DNA from: Fen-1301 sp963786395
Lineage (GTDB): Bacteria > Bacteroidota > Ignavibacteria > Ignavibacteriales > Ignavibacteriaceae
NCBI GenBank assembly: GCA_963786395.1
Contig: CAWAZD010000021.1
Coordinates: 1-64,000, forward strand
DNA length: 64,000 bases
Direction of reading: 5' to 3'
Shown here in pieces: positions 38,003-47,158 of this stretch; positions within the stretch are counted from its first letter, which is position 1, and each line of letters opens with the position of its first letter. The notes under the pieces were generated by a model. That model worked only from the letters and a program-made list of their open reading frames with translations, was not told where the DNA came from and did no database searches. The translations under genes and the position numbers were made by a program.

Positions 38003-39745
38003 TCAATAGGGTATTTTCCAGACTCCCATTCCATAAGTACCAGCGAAAAGATAATTATCATTAAAAGTGAGAGAAACGATATTCATTTCTATCAGTCCGG
38101 TGTTGAATAGTTTCCATGATTTACCACTATCTTTTGAGATATAGACACCGTTTCCAAGAGATGCTGCAAATATAGATTCACCGCAAGTAATTAATGATTG
38201 AATAGTGATTTTTTCAGAAACCGGATGGGACCAGGTTTTCCCTTCATCCACGGATACATAGATGCCGTCTTTAAATGTTCCGGCAACTACAGAGTTTTCA
38301 AACACGGCGATAGTAGATACTGATACATTAGCCAGTCCCCAAAAAGACCAGCTAATCCCATTATTACCGGAAATAAACAAACCACTTCCTGTACTTGCCA
38401 GAATATCTGAACTTTTTAAAGCAAAAGATGTTATATAAGTATCGCTAAGACCCTTAACCGAATATTTCCAACTTATTCCGTTATCTGAAGTAAAATAAAC
38501 ACCGTCCTGACTTCCCTGAAATAAGAATGTCCCTTTTACAATTAATGCTCTTGAATTAATTTTCTTTGTACCTGACAAGACCCAATTCGTATCGTTATTA
38601 TCGGATACATATAATCCATTCCATGTGCCTGCAAATTTATAAACTCCCTTAGCAGCCAGCGAACCAATATGGGAGTCGATGAGGCCAAGAAAAGACCAAT
38701 TATCAGCATTGTCTGTTGATAAAAATACTCCGTTATCAGTCCCGGCAAGTATTCCTGTGTCTGTTGAAATTAATGATCTGATATAGGTATTAGTAAGTCC
38801 TTTGTTTGATTGATTCCAATTATAATCATTTGAACTTTTAGCTTTAATGTAGACGCCGCATCCGTTTGTACCGGCAAAGATATATTTATCATTAAGACCG
38901 ATAGTTCTTATAACATTATAATTTATTCCGGTATTTTCCAATTTCCAATCGTTACCATTGTTTTTCGAAACAAAAACACCATTAGCAGTTGCAGCAACTA
39001 GATCGGTTCCATTTATTGCAATTGAAGAAACAAGTTTCTTAGTGATTGCAGATACTGATTGACTCCAGGTATTACCATTATCTGAAGAAGAGAATAAGCC
39101 TGAATCAGTGCCGGCAAATAGTTTAGAGCCGTTGGAAATTAAGGAGAGCACAATTTTATGTTGTAATTCTGCCCCTGACTTTTTCCAGGTTATACCTTTG
39201 TCATAACTGGAAAAAACTCCTTCTTCATAGGTTCCGGCAAATAAAACTTTGCCGTCAAAGAAAAGAGATCTGATACCTGTATGGCTTAGAGAGGCATTTA
39301 ATGAAGTCCATAATTTACCATGATTAACTGAAAGAAAAATACCGCCTCCTGATGTGCCAGCATAAATATTGTTACCATCAATTAATAGAGTAAAAATATT
39401 ATTATTTGTAAGTCCTTTGTCAATAGGATTCCATTTTGCTCCATTATTAGTAGATAAATAAACTCCTTCTGAAGTGCCGGCATAAATATACTTACCGCTG
39501 ATTGCGACTGACCTGACAATATTATTTACCAGGCCGGAATATTTCCAGGATTTGCCTTCATTTTCTGATTGGTAGATTCCATCCTGTGTTCCGGCAAAAA
39601 TAATATGATCACTGAATGCAAAAGAATATATGTATCCACCATCGGTACCATTGGTCTGAGTCCACTGGGGATAAACAGAATTAGTTATAAAGAGAAGAAA
39701 TGAAAGAAAAAACAATAAACTGCAAATATTTATTCCTTTATTCAT
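38003..39745 (-). CDS. Secreted beta-propeller protein with 13 BNR-like repeats
   Basis: A signal peptide (ICSLLFFLSFLLFITNSVYP) is followed by about 13 repeats of 40-45 residues, each with an S.(N/D)NGK.W turn and an (F/Y)AGT..GVY.S strand, filling the whole 580 residues. The repeat resembles BNR/sialidase and photosystem-assembly Ycf48-like propellers; 13 units suggest two propellers or one with a split. No catalytic residues or sorting tail are evident. The ATG at 39745 precedes the signal peptide directly; ATGs 9 and 45 bases earlier are possible. Confidence 0.85.
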   Translation of the reverse strand: MNKGINICSLLFFLSFLLFITNSVYPQWTQTNGTDGGYIYSFAFSDHIIFAGTQDGIYQSENEGKSWKYSGLVNNIVRSVAISGKYIYAGTSEGVYLSTNNGAKWNPIDKGLTNNNIFTLLIDGNNIYAGTSGGGIFLSVNHGKLWTSLNASLSHTGIRSLFFDGKVLFAGTYEEGVFSSYDKGITWKKSGAELQHKIVLSLISNGSKLFAGTDSGLFSSSDNGNTWSQSVSAITKKLVSSIAINGTDLVAATANGVFVSKNNGNDWKLENTGINYNVIRTIGLNDKYIFAGTNGCGVYIKAKSSNDYNWNQSNKGLTNTYIRSLISTDTGILAGTDNGVFLSTDNADNWSFLGLIDSHIGSLAAKGVYKFAGTWNGLYVSDNNDTNWVLSGTKKINSRALIVKGTFLFQGSQDGVYFTSDNGISWKYSVKGLSDTYITSFALKSSDILASTGSGLFISGNNGISWSFWGLANVSVSTIAVFENSVVAGTFKDGIYVSVDEGKTWSHPVSEKITIQSLITCGESIFAASLGNGVYISKDSGKSWKLFNTGLIEMNIVSLTFNDNYLFAGTYGMGVWKIPY

Positions 39746-39759
39746 CTGGCACATAAAAA

Positions 39760-41242
39760 CTATACATTCGTGTGTTTTCGGTTCCGCCAATAATAAACCG
39801 GAACTCCCAAAAGTACTATTATTAAACCAGGCCAGGTATACTGAGGCTTATAAATTAACAGAATTATTGAAATAGATGCAGCAAGGATTATATACAAAAT
39901 GGGAAGGAACGGATATCCAAAAGCTTTATAGGGGCGTTCTGCATCCGGCATTTTCTTTCTTAAGATAAATACTCCGGCAATAGTAAGCATATAAAAGATT
40001 AAGACTGCAAAGATCACATAATCAAGAAGCTGGCTGTATGTTCCGGATAGACATAAAATACTAGCCCAGATTGCCTGAGTAATAAGTGCATTTGCAGGAA
40101 CTGAATTTTTGTTAAGGCTGCCTGCGGCTTTAAAAGAAAAGGTTATCCTTAGCCATAGCGTAATAAACTCTTGCACCTGAAAGTATCAAGCCGTTATTAC
40201 ATCCAAAAGTAGAGATCATAATTAAGACAGCCATTATAATTGCGGCAGGTTCTCCAAGGAAAATATTTGCAGCCGCGGTTGCCACTCTATCCTCAGAAGC
40301 AAATTGAATGCCCATAGCAGTAACGGAAGTTCCTGCGGGGTCTCCTTTAAGAGGAAGAACCAGAAGGTAAGATACATTTACAAGCAGATATATTATGGTA
40401 ACTATGAGAGTTCCGAAGAATAAACTAAGCGGAATATCCCGTTTGGGGTTTTTCACTTCTCCCGCTGTAAATGTGATATTATTCCATGCATCGCTCGAAA
40501 AGAGTGAACCTACCATGGCTACACCGACAGCAATAATTATAGAAAATCCTGTGAGATGTTCGACCCATTCAATTTTCCCGCCTGACATATGGAGCCAATC
40601 GCCACTCCACATAAGGGAGAAATTTACACCGATTGCATGAGCATTTGCGCCAACAAATATTCCAAGGAAAATGATACCTGACAAAGAGATTATTTTTGCC
40701 ACTGTAAAGAAGTTCTGAACATTTTTACCATGTTTTAATCCGCGGATATTTATATAGGTAAGAATTGAAATAGTTAAGATAGCCAGGAGCTGCCCGGCAG
40801 AAATTTTAAGTCCAAGGATAACAAATAAAACATTAGAAGTGCCCAGAGAAGGAACAAGTACGCCTGTGAACTTAGCAAATGCCACGGCAACAGCGGCGAT
40901 AGTTCCGGATTGAATTATCAGGAATAAAGTCCACCCGTATAAAAATCCCATAAGAGGGTTATAGGCTTCACGCAAGTAAACATATTGACCGCCGGCTTTA
41001 GGCATCAAAGCTGCGAGTTCACCATAGCTTAGCGCGGCGATTAATGTTATAACACCGGCTATAAGCCATACAATTAGAAGAAGCCCGGTGGAGCCAACAG
41101 ATCTTGCAATATCAGCGCTGACAATAAATATACCTGAACCAATCATTGATCCTATTACAAGCATTGTAGAATCAAAGAGACCGAGTTCATGCTTAAAGGT
41201 TGAAGAGTTTTTGCCGGAGATATTCTTGTTTTGCTGTGACAT
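39760..41242 (-). CDS. APC-family amino acid permease (one frameshift)
   Basis: An inner-membrane transporter with about 12 spans. The first helix contains MLVIGSMIGSGIFIVSADIA, the APC signature GSG(I/M)F, and later GELAALMPKAGGQYVYLREA fits the LAT/YfnA branch. The frame breaks near 40150, between RVYYAMAKDNL and the TFSFKAAGSLNKNSVPANAL segment. The repaired length is about 494 residues. The C-terminus ends WRNRKHT. Substrate is not predictable beyond amino acids. Confidence 0.9.
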
Positions 41243-41438
41243 ATTTATGCCAATATGTTATTATTGAATCTAATACAGGTGTGAAGATAAAAAAATATTC
41301 CGAAATAACAATAATTTATTCCAGCAGTATTCCAACTACTTCAATCTCAATTAATCTCTGCACAATAATCAATAACTTTAAACTTATATAGTATTAGTGG
41401 ACTTCTTATATTACAGAGCGCGAATTTATTGCAACTCA

Positions 41439-41873
41439 TTAAATTCTGTAATACTCACTACCGAAGCCCTCTCCCTTCCCTGTCTGACATAATTGTTTCA
41501 AACTATCAAGGAATCTGCTCCATGAGAAGTTGATCATTGCTAAATAATCTTCACCACCTTTTATCCCTATATGTTCAAATCTCACCCTGGTCTTTCCTTC
41601 ATTATCATCAAGTTTAAAGTTCAGTCGAGAGCCATTCCATTGATCCTGTTTATCAATAGATTCCCATCCTACAAGCTCATCCTGTTTTAATTTAACAACT
41701 TTCATTTGAGTCAACCATCTTTCCCCAAAACGGAATTCTATTATGCCGTTTAATTTGTTATCACCTTTTGTTTCTTTTGTCCACCATTTTGATAATCCAT
41801 CGATGGTGGTGATAGCATTGTAGACCTTTTGTCGTGGTGCATCGATATGAAATAAAAACTTAATGTCTGCCAT
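41439..41873 (-). CDS. SRPBCC domain protein
   Basis: A 144-residue Bet v1-fold protein: MADIKFLFHIDAPRQKVYNA, TIDGLSKWWTKETKGDN, EFRFGERW, LVGWESIDKQDQWNGSRL, VRFEHIGI. This matches the AHSA1/SRPBCC ligand-binding family. The ATG at 41873 has GGAGG seven bases upstream. Intact. Ligand and role are unknown. It is only distantly like the SRPBCC protein at 23839. Confidence 0.85.
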   Translation of the reverse strand: MADIKFLFHIDAPRQKVYNAITTIDGLSKWWTKETKGDNKLNGIIEFRFGERWLTQMKVVKLKQDELVGWESIDKQDQWNGSRLNFKLDDNEGKTRVRFEHIGIKGGEDYLAMINFSWSRFLDSLKQLCQTGKGEGFGSEYYRI

Positions 41874-42015
41874 AATATCCTCCGAATTTCTTGTGTAAAT
41901 ACTTTTCAGGGGCAATATATTATTTTAATTATTACACACTATGTTACGGACACCACATTAGATTTCCCCCTATCAGAATAGATTCTTCCCCTTTTTTAAC
42001 TGCTTATTGATAGTA

Positions 42016-42559
42016 TTATTCATCATCGGTTTTTTGATTAGATAATCCGAACAAATGGGTTTCAAAATCTTTGAGTAATTCTTTTGACTGATCTACCTGA
42101 TCTGTTGCGATAAAAACACGGGCAGTTCCGGTCCAAAGACTCAATAAATTTTCGCCTGTTATATAAAAATCGAGACCTGAATCATCAAGGATAGAATGAA
42201 TAAGCGATATATCAGGCTGACTTTTTGTAGAAAGAAGTTCAACATAATCCCTGTCTTCACGAACCTCAGCGCCTTTGATTGAAAGGAATATTAATGAGTC
42301 ACATTCGGGACATCTGAAAATGTTTTTAGTTTTTTCTTCAATGGTTAGTTGTAACACCGACTTGCACTCAGGGCAAATAACTTCACCCGGGGTTAAATCA
42401 GGATTTAGTTCAAGTTTAAGTGCACTCTGACATTCTGGATGCCTGGCAGTAATAATATTCTTTCCCTTCAGACAGACATTCTAAACAGAATTGTTTTCCA
42501 CAGTTATGACAGGTAAACTCTGCTTCATTCATCGGGTGGTTTATGCAGTATTCTTTCAT
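42016..42559 (-). CDS. Zinc-ribbon protein with DUF2007-like domain (one frameshift)
   Basis: The N-terminus MKEYCINHPMNEAEFTCHNC, then GKQFCLECL, is a B-box-like zinc finger; a second ribbon follows with ICPECKSVLQL and FRCPECDSLIFL. The C-terminal part (KSQPDISLIHSILDDSGLDF, TARVFIATDQVDQSKELL) matches DUF2007, a putative signal-transducing fold. The break lies near 42460. The repaired length is about 181 residues. Its ATG overlaps the stop of the small membrane protein gene (ATGA). Confidence 0.75.
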
Positions 42560-42738
42560 TTCTTAGTATCCGGTTTGTTAGATTTCTCTTTTCTTCTGAT
42601 AATACCAAAAACCAATAACCCTAATACAAAACAACTGCTGCTTTGTATTACATCAATTTGATGAGTCAATAATAGTATGGCAAGACCAACACAAAAGACA
42701 AGGAACCCGATCAAGGTTATACGTGAAGTATGAATCAT
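42556..42738 (-). CDS. Small two-span membrane protein
   Basis: A 60-residue protein with two spans (ITLIGFLVFCVGLAILLLT and SSCFVLGLLVFGIIRRKEKS) and a lysine-rich tail. It is translationally coupled to the zinc-ribbon gene by ATGA. Family is unknown. The coupling and clean spans support it as real. Confidence 0.65.
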   Translation of the reverse strand: MIHTSRITLIGFLVFCVGLAILLLTHQIDVIQSSSCFVLGLLVFGIIRRKEKSNKPDTKK

Positions 42739-42832
42739 ATTCCACCATTTATTTTAATTTATAAACAATTACAATAAAAGCATTACAATTAGTATAATAA
42801 TATTTTCAAGTAATATCAAACCGGAATTATGA

Positions 42833-43501
42833 TCAGTAATATTTATTAAGGATGTCAAGATAGGCATCAATATATTTCCTGATTGATTTTCTTTTATATT
42901 GCATTATATAACGTGGGTGTTCCAGGATTTCAACATGATTGAATAATTTGAGTTCTTTATTAAACATATTGAGGTACCCGCCATTTTTCTTGCCCAACGA
43001 AATTACTACTGACTTATCAGCACCGAAACCTGACTGACCTTTAATGGAATTGGTAATTGCTCCTTTAAGTGTATCAAATATCAGAGAATTATCATAGTAA
43101 TTGAAATTCTTTCCATCTTTTACTAAGGCAAGCGGATAGAGTGCAGTCAGGAAGAATCTATTAAAAAATTTATTAACTCCTCCGAACTCATTAATTACAG
43201 AATAAATAAACTCACTGGATAATTCTTTTTTACTTCCAAGAGGATTGGGTATACCGCAATATTCCGAAAGGGCAACAGGATCAGTAAAGGAGATGCCAGT
43301 CAGCCCGCCTCCAAATCGTCCGGGGTTTATTCCAAACAGAAAGATTCTTTTGTTATTATCGTTATAGAACTTATCAAAGAAAATCTTTGTGAACTCAGAA
43401 GTGGATTTATTTGCATAAGGATTTATGGTGTCCACTCCCCCGGGTAAATTTAATTCGGCGGGGAAATTAACAAGAAAATTAAGAGCCTTAGTAGAAAACA
43501 T
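42833..43501 (-). CDS. SMUG2-type uracil-DNA glycosylase family protein
   Basis: This 222-residue protein carries IFLFGINPGRFGGGLTGISF, the glycosylase motif 1 (GINPG), followed by TDPVALSEYCGIPNPLGSKK and a C-terminal LEHPRYIMQYKRK with the HP of motif 2. This matches the SMUG2/DUF4918 family, which removes uracil and related lesions from DNA. It is read alone, with a leader of about 380 bases upstream shared with the divergent radical SAM gene. Confidence 0.88.
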   Translation of the reverse strand: MFSTKALNFLVNFPAELNLPGGVDTINPYANKSTSEFTKIFFDKFYNDNNKRIFLFGINPGRFGGGLTGISFTDPVALSEYCGIPNPLGSKKELSSEFIYSVINEFGGVNKFFNRFFLTALYPLALVKDGKNFNYYDNSLIFDTLKGAITNSIKGQSGFGADKSVVISLGKKNGGYLNMFNKELKLFNHVEILEHPRYIMQYKRKSIRKYIDAYLDILNKYY

Positions 43502-43887
43502 TATTTAAAAGAATTTATTCATTAGTTTTTTCATTCTGTACAAACTGGATGGTTTGTTTCTGTTAAAATCGAAATAAATTAAACAATAGTCCATGTGCAA
43601 TCAAAAACCGCACAGCTATAGAGTACAGAATATTCGAACTGGCATAGTATGGAAAGAACAAAATAGTCTCATTTTATACTCATTTGCTGTTGTTCTTTCT
43701 ACCTTAAAAGCTTGTATTCGTGCTATAAAATCGTTTTGAAATCGTTTTGAAATCGTTTTGAAACCGTATTGTTTATAAAAAACATTAGGTCAAAATTCGA
43801 GTGTCAATTACAATACGAGTCAATACAACAAATGTCTTTCACAAAATCAAATAATTGTCTAATTTGTGATATAAAACTAAGGTCCGG
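43502..43887. other. Divergent intergenic gap with an 11-base tandem repeat
   Basis: No gene is seen. At 43729-43768 the unit AATCGTTTTGA is repeated three times plus a partial copy. The array lies about 120 bases before the radical SAM start, in the region expected to carry the two divergent promoters, so it may bind a regulator or be simple slippage DNA. Confidence 0.65.
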
Positions 43888-44904
43888 TTGGAAATAAATA
43901 TCTTAAAATATCTCACTTTTAAGAGGATTTTTAATGCTTTAGGTATTATTTCCTCATTTTATATCTCCAGGGTAACAAGGCACCCGATAGTTTGGGGAAT
44001 GCCGGTATCGTATTCAATAGAACCAACAAACCATTGCAATCTAAAATGCCCGGAATGCCCATCGGGATTAGGAATTCTTACACGTCCGCTTGGGCTTCTT
44101 AAATCAGAAGATTTTAATAAACTTGTTAATCAAATCAGTGAAACGTGTTTTTATATTCAGCTATTTTTTCAGGGAGAACCTTATTTAAATAAACACCTAC
44201 CGGAAATGATAAGCTATGCACAAAACAAAAATATGTACGTAGCAATAAGTACAAATGGACATTTTATAACAGAAAAAAATGCAGACTATATTCTGGAGAA
44301 CGCACCGGATAAACTTATTTTTTCGATGGACGGGCTTACTGAAGAAAGTTATCAGAAATATCGTGTGGGCGGTACATTCGCACAGGCAGACGCCGGACTA
44401 CGGGCTATTACTAGAAGGAAGAAGGAACTTAAAAAGAAAACACCTTTTATTGAACTTCAGTTTATTGTGATGAAACAGAATGAGAATCAACTTGAAGATG
44501 TAATTAGATACGGCAGAGAATGCGGAGTTGACAAGGTAGTATTCAAAACCATGCAGATCTCATCTTTTGAGAACGCACAGAGTTTTCTTCCTGCAAATCC
44601 AAAATACCGAAGATATATACTCAATGATAACACCTTTAGAATCAGGAATAAATTGATGAACCATTGTTTTGCATTGTGGCGGACTTCGGTGGTAACATGG
44701 GACGGTCGTGTTGTCCCCTGCTGCTTTGACAAGGATGCTAAGTATGAAGCTGGTAAATTAAATGGTAAAACGTTCAGGGAAATCTGGCATTCAGAAGAAA
44801 TTAATAATTTCAGGAAAAGAATACTTCAGAACAGGTCTTCTGTTGCTATGTGCACAAATTGTACTGAAGGTCTTAAAATGAGTATATTTGAAATTGAGAG
44901 TTAA
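43888..44904 (+). CDS. Radical SAM/SPASM domain protein
   Basis: This 338-residue protein has the radical SAM cluster motif CNLKCPEC (about residues 52-59) after YSIEPTNH, the GEPYLNKHLPEMI segment, and a C-terminal SPASM-like domain: HCFALWRTSVVTWDGRVVPC, CFDKD and CTNCTEG. SPASM proteins modify peptides, sugars or lipids. It uses a TTG start at 43888. Its stop touches the ATG of the flippase-like gene (TAAATG), and a glycosyltransferase follows, so a role in a glycan or lipid path is likely. The reaction is unknown. Confidence 0.88.
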   Translation: MEINILKYLTFKRIFNALGIISSFYISRVTRHPIVWGMPVSYSIEPTNHCNLKCPECPSGLGILTRPLGLLKSEDFNKLVNQISETCFYIQLFFQGEPYLNKHLPEMISYAQNKNMYVAISTNGHFITEKNADYILENAPDKLIFSMDGLTEESYQKYRVGGTFAQADAGLRAITRRKKELKKKTPFIELQFIVMKQNENQLEDVIRYGRECGVDKVVFKTMQISSFENAQSFLPANPKYRRYILNDNTFRIRNKLMNHCFALWRTSVVTWDGRVVPCCFDKDAKYEAGKLNGKTFREIWHSEEINNFRKRILQNRSSVAMCTNCTEGLKMSIFEIES

Positions 44905-45888
44905 ATGACTGATGTAGTTTCAAATAAAACATCAATTCAATCCGGATCCCTGAAGGGGATATTATTTAATATTCTAAAAGTAATAATTGCTGCGGGACTG
45001 CTGACATACATAATATTTAAAGTAAACTTCAGGGAAATAATTGAAGCACTGGGGAATGCTAATATCTTACTTATATCAATCACAGCGGCACTGGTTTTCC
45101 TGAATATTTACCTTCAATATTTGAAGTGGAAAATTACCTGCGGGTATTTATTAAAAGAGAATAGCAGGAAGAAAATATTCCTTTCATTGATGTATGGATT
45201 TTCAGGGGGTGTATTTACTCCTGCAAGGATTGGAGAGTATTTCGGTAGAGCAGTTGCTTTCAGAAATAAATCTTTATTGCAGGTAACTATTGCGTCGTTT
45301 ATAGACAAAATATTTCCACTTATGGTAGTTGTATCATGCGGATCACTTGCAAGTATTATGTTCCTACATTATTATTATCATGTTTCAGTTTACCTGACCG
45401 GGTCTCTTTTCATACTTCTTGTTGTGATGTTTTATTTAGGATATATGTTTTTGATGGATCCGGGATTCTGGAACAATGTATTATTTCTGCGGCTGGGTAA
45501 ACATCCTAAATTCAGGAAATTTCTTGATAATATTGTAATACTGAAAGAACTTGACCGATTATTTGCTACTAAAATAATACTTTTATCAATTGGGTTTTAT
45601 CTTTGTTATATAATTCAGTTTGCTTTACTGGCTGCCGCCTTCACGCATCATAATGATTATACGCATTATATCTGGGCAGGTAATCTTGTAATATTCAGCA
45701 AGTCTGTAATACCGCCAATTTCATTAGGAGAACTTGGAATTCGGGAAGGCGCTTCAATATTTTTTCTGCAACAGTTCGGGGAATCGGCCGCTGCCGGGTT
45801 CAATGCTGCAATTTTCCTTTTTCTAATTAACGTCCTTATTCCTTCAGTAACCGGGATGTTATTACTCTTCAAGAATAATGATAATTAA
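44905..45888 (+). CDS. Flippase-like LPG-synthase TM domain protein
   Basis: A 327-residue membrane protein with about eight spans, belonging to the UPF0104/lysylphosphatidylglycerol-synthase TM family. Conserved segments are LQYLKWKITCGYLL, FSGGVFTPARIGEYFGRAVA (the family's (T/S)P..(L/I)GE..R motif) and ISLGELGIREGASIFFLQQF. Members flip or transfer lipid-linked groups. It overlaps the following glycosyltransferase by 11 bases. The substrate is unknown, but the trio suggests a membrane glycolipid. Confidence 0.88.
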   Translation: MTDVVSNKTSIQSGSLKGILFNILKVIIAAGLLTYIIFKVNFREIIEALGNANILLISITAALVFLNIYLQYLKWKITCGYLLKENSRKKIFLSLMYGFSGGVFTPARIGEYFGRAVAFRNKSLLQVTIASFIDKIFPLMVVVSCGSLASIMFLHYYYHVSVYLTGSLFILLVVMFYLGYMFLMDPGFWNNVLFLRLGKHPKFRKFLDNIVILKELDRLFATKIILLSIGFYLCYIIQFALLAAAFTHHNDYTHYIWAGNLVIFSKSVIPPISLGELGIREGASIFFLQQFGESAAAGFNAAIFLFLINVLIPSVTGMLLLFKNNDN

Positions 45889-47026
45889 ATTAATAGCTGC
45901 TTTAGTCATACTGCTTCTTTTTTATTATTTCTATTTTTTATTTGAAATATTGAAAGGACTTAGGAAGTTAATCTCCCAATCATCGATAGAAAGTTTTGAT
46001 ATAATACCTGAAGAATTTATATCGCTTATTATCCCATTTAGAAATGAATCAGACAATATCCTTAATTCACTTTCAAGCCTAATAAAACTTGATTATCCCA
46101 AGGATAAGCTGGAGATCATTTTTGTAAATGATTTCTCAGATGACAATTCAGTTGAACTTATCTGCAAAGCTGAAAAACCCGCGCATATAAGAATATTATC
46201 AGTCCCCGATAATTATTCAGAACTTCAGCATAAAAAGAGAGCAATAAGGTATGGGATAGAGAATTCCAAAGGTGAAATTATTGTTACTACAGATGCCGAT
46301 TGTATTCATTCACCTTTGTGGTTAAAGACATTATTAAGCAGATTTGATAAAGAGACAGGGTTCATGTCAGGTCCTGTTGAATTTACAGACGGTTCTACAC
46401 TTTTCAGTAGATTACAGAAATTAGAATTTTCAGGATTGGTACTTACAGGTGCTGGATTAATAGGAATAGAAAAACCTCTTATTTGTAATGCGGCAAATAT
46501 TGCATACAGGAGAAAAGCATTTGAGATGACTGGCGGCTTTTATTATAAGCACAGTCTTTCTTCCGGTGACGATGAACTGCTGATGCAGAAAATTAAAAAA
46601 GAAACATCATACAAGATCAGGTTCTGCATGAACAAAGATGCTATCGTAAAGACTTTTCCAAACGCCAATTTGAATCAGTTTTATAACCAAAGAAAGAGAT
46701 GGGCGAGTAAAGGTCTTTTTTATTCGGATCGTTTATTGGTTCTAAAACTGATCCTGATTTTCCTGTTTTATTTGTCACTCCCGGCACAATTGATACTTGG
46801 AATTACACTCAGCCCCTGGTTCTTTATAACATTATCCGTAGCGATAATTATAAAGGCATTTATGGAATATCTCATCATAAAAACCGGAGCTGAGAAACTT
46901 TTTAATATACGAATTCTAAGCCCTTTTTTATTTGCAGAAATTCTGCACATACCATATATACTAATTGCAGGAATATCCGGAGTATTTGGCAATTATTTAT
47001 GGAAGGACAGAAAGATAAAAAGATAG
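45878..47026 (+). CDS. Family 2 glycosyltransferase, membrane bound
   Basis: This 382-residue GT2 enzyme has an N-terminal span, a GT-A domain with LIIPFRNESDNILNSLSSLI, IIFVNDFSDDNSVE and the metal motif TTDADC, then SSGDDELLMQKIKKE and the acceptor motif NQRKRWASKG. Two or three C-terminal spans follow. The arrangement is that of processive or polyprenyl-phosphate-using GT2 enzymes. It closes the radical SAM-flippase-GT2 trio. Confidence 0.92.
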   Translation: MIIKLIAALVILLLFYYFYFLFEILKGLRKLISQSSIESFDIIPEEFISLIIPFRNESDNILNSLSSLIKLDYPKDKLEIIFVNDFSDDNSVELICKAEKPAHIRILSVPDNYSELQHKKRAIRYGIENSKGEIIVTTDADCIHSPLWLKTLLSRFDKETGFMSGPVEFTDGSTLFSRLQKLEFSGLVLTGAGLIGIEKPLICNAANIAYRRKAFEMTGGFYYKHSLSSGDDELLMQKIKKETSYKIRFCMNKDAIVKTFPNANLNQFYNQRKRWASKGLFYSDRLLVLKLILIFLFYLSLPAQLILGITLSPWFFITLSVAIIIKAFMEYLIIKTGAEKLFNIRILSPFLFAEILHIPYILIAGISGVFGNYLWKDRKIKR

Positions 47027-47158
47027 TGTCCACTTTATTATTCACTTTGGTTCCAATTATATACATAAAAGGAACAATTTTAGTCGGTTTTTGACTAAAA
47101 ATAAACAAAAGGTTTGGCATTCCAATTGAAAGATTAGGGTCAAACAGTGAGGTTCAAA

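Noticed and set aside
43729..43768. CRISPR array
   Set aside because: The repeat unit is only 11 bases, directly adjoining with no spacers. No cas genes are present in the window.
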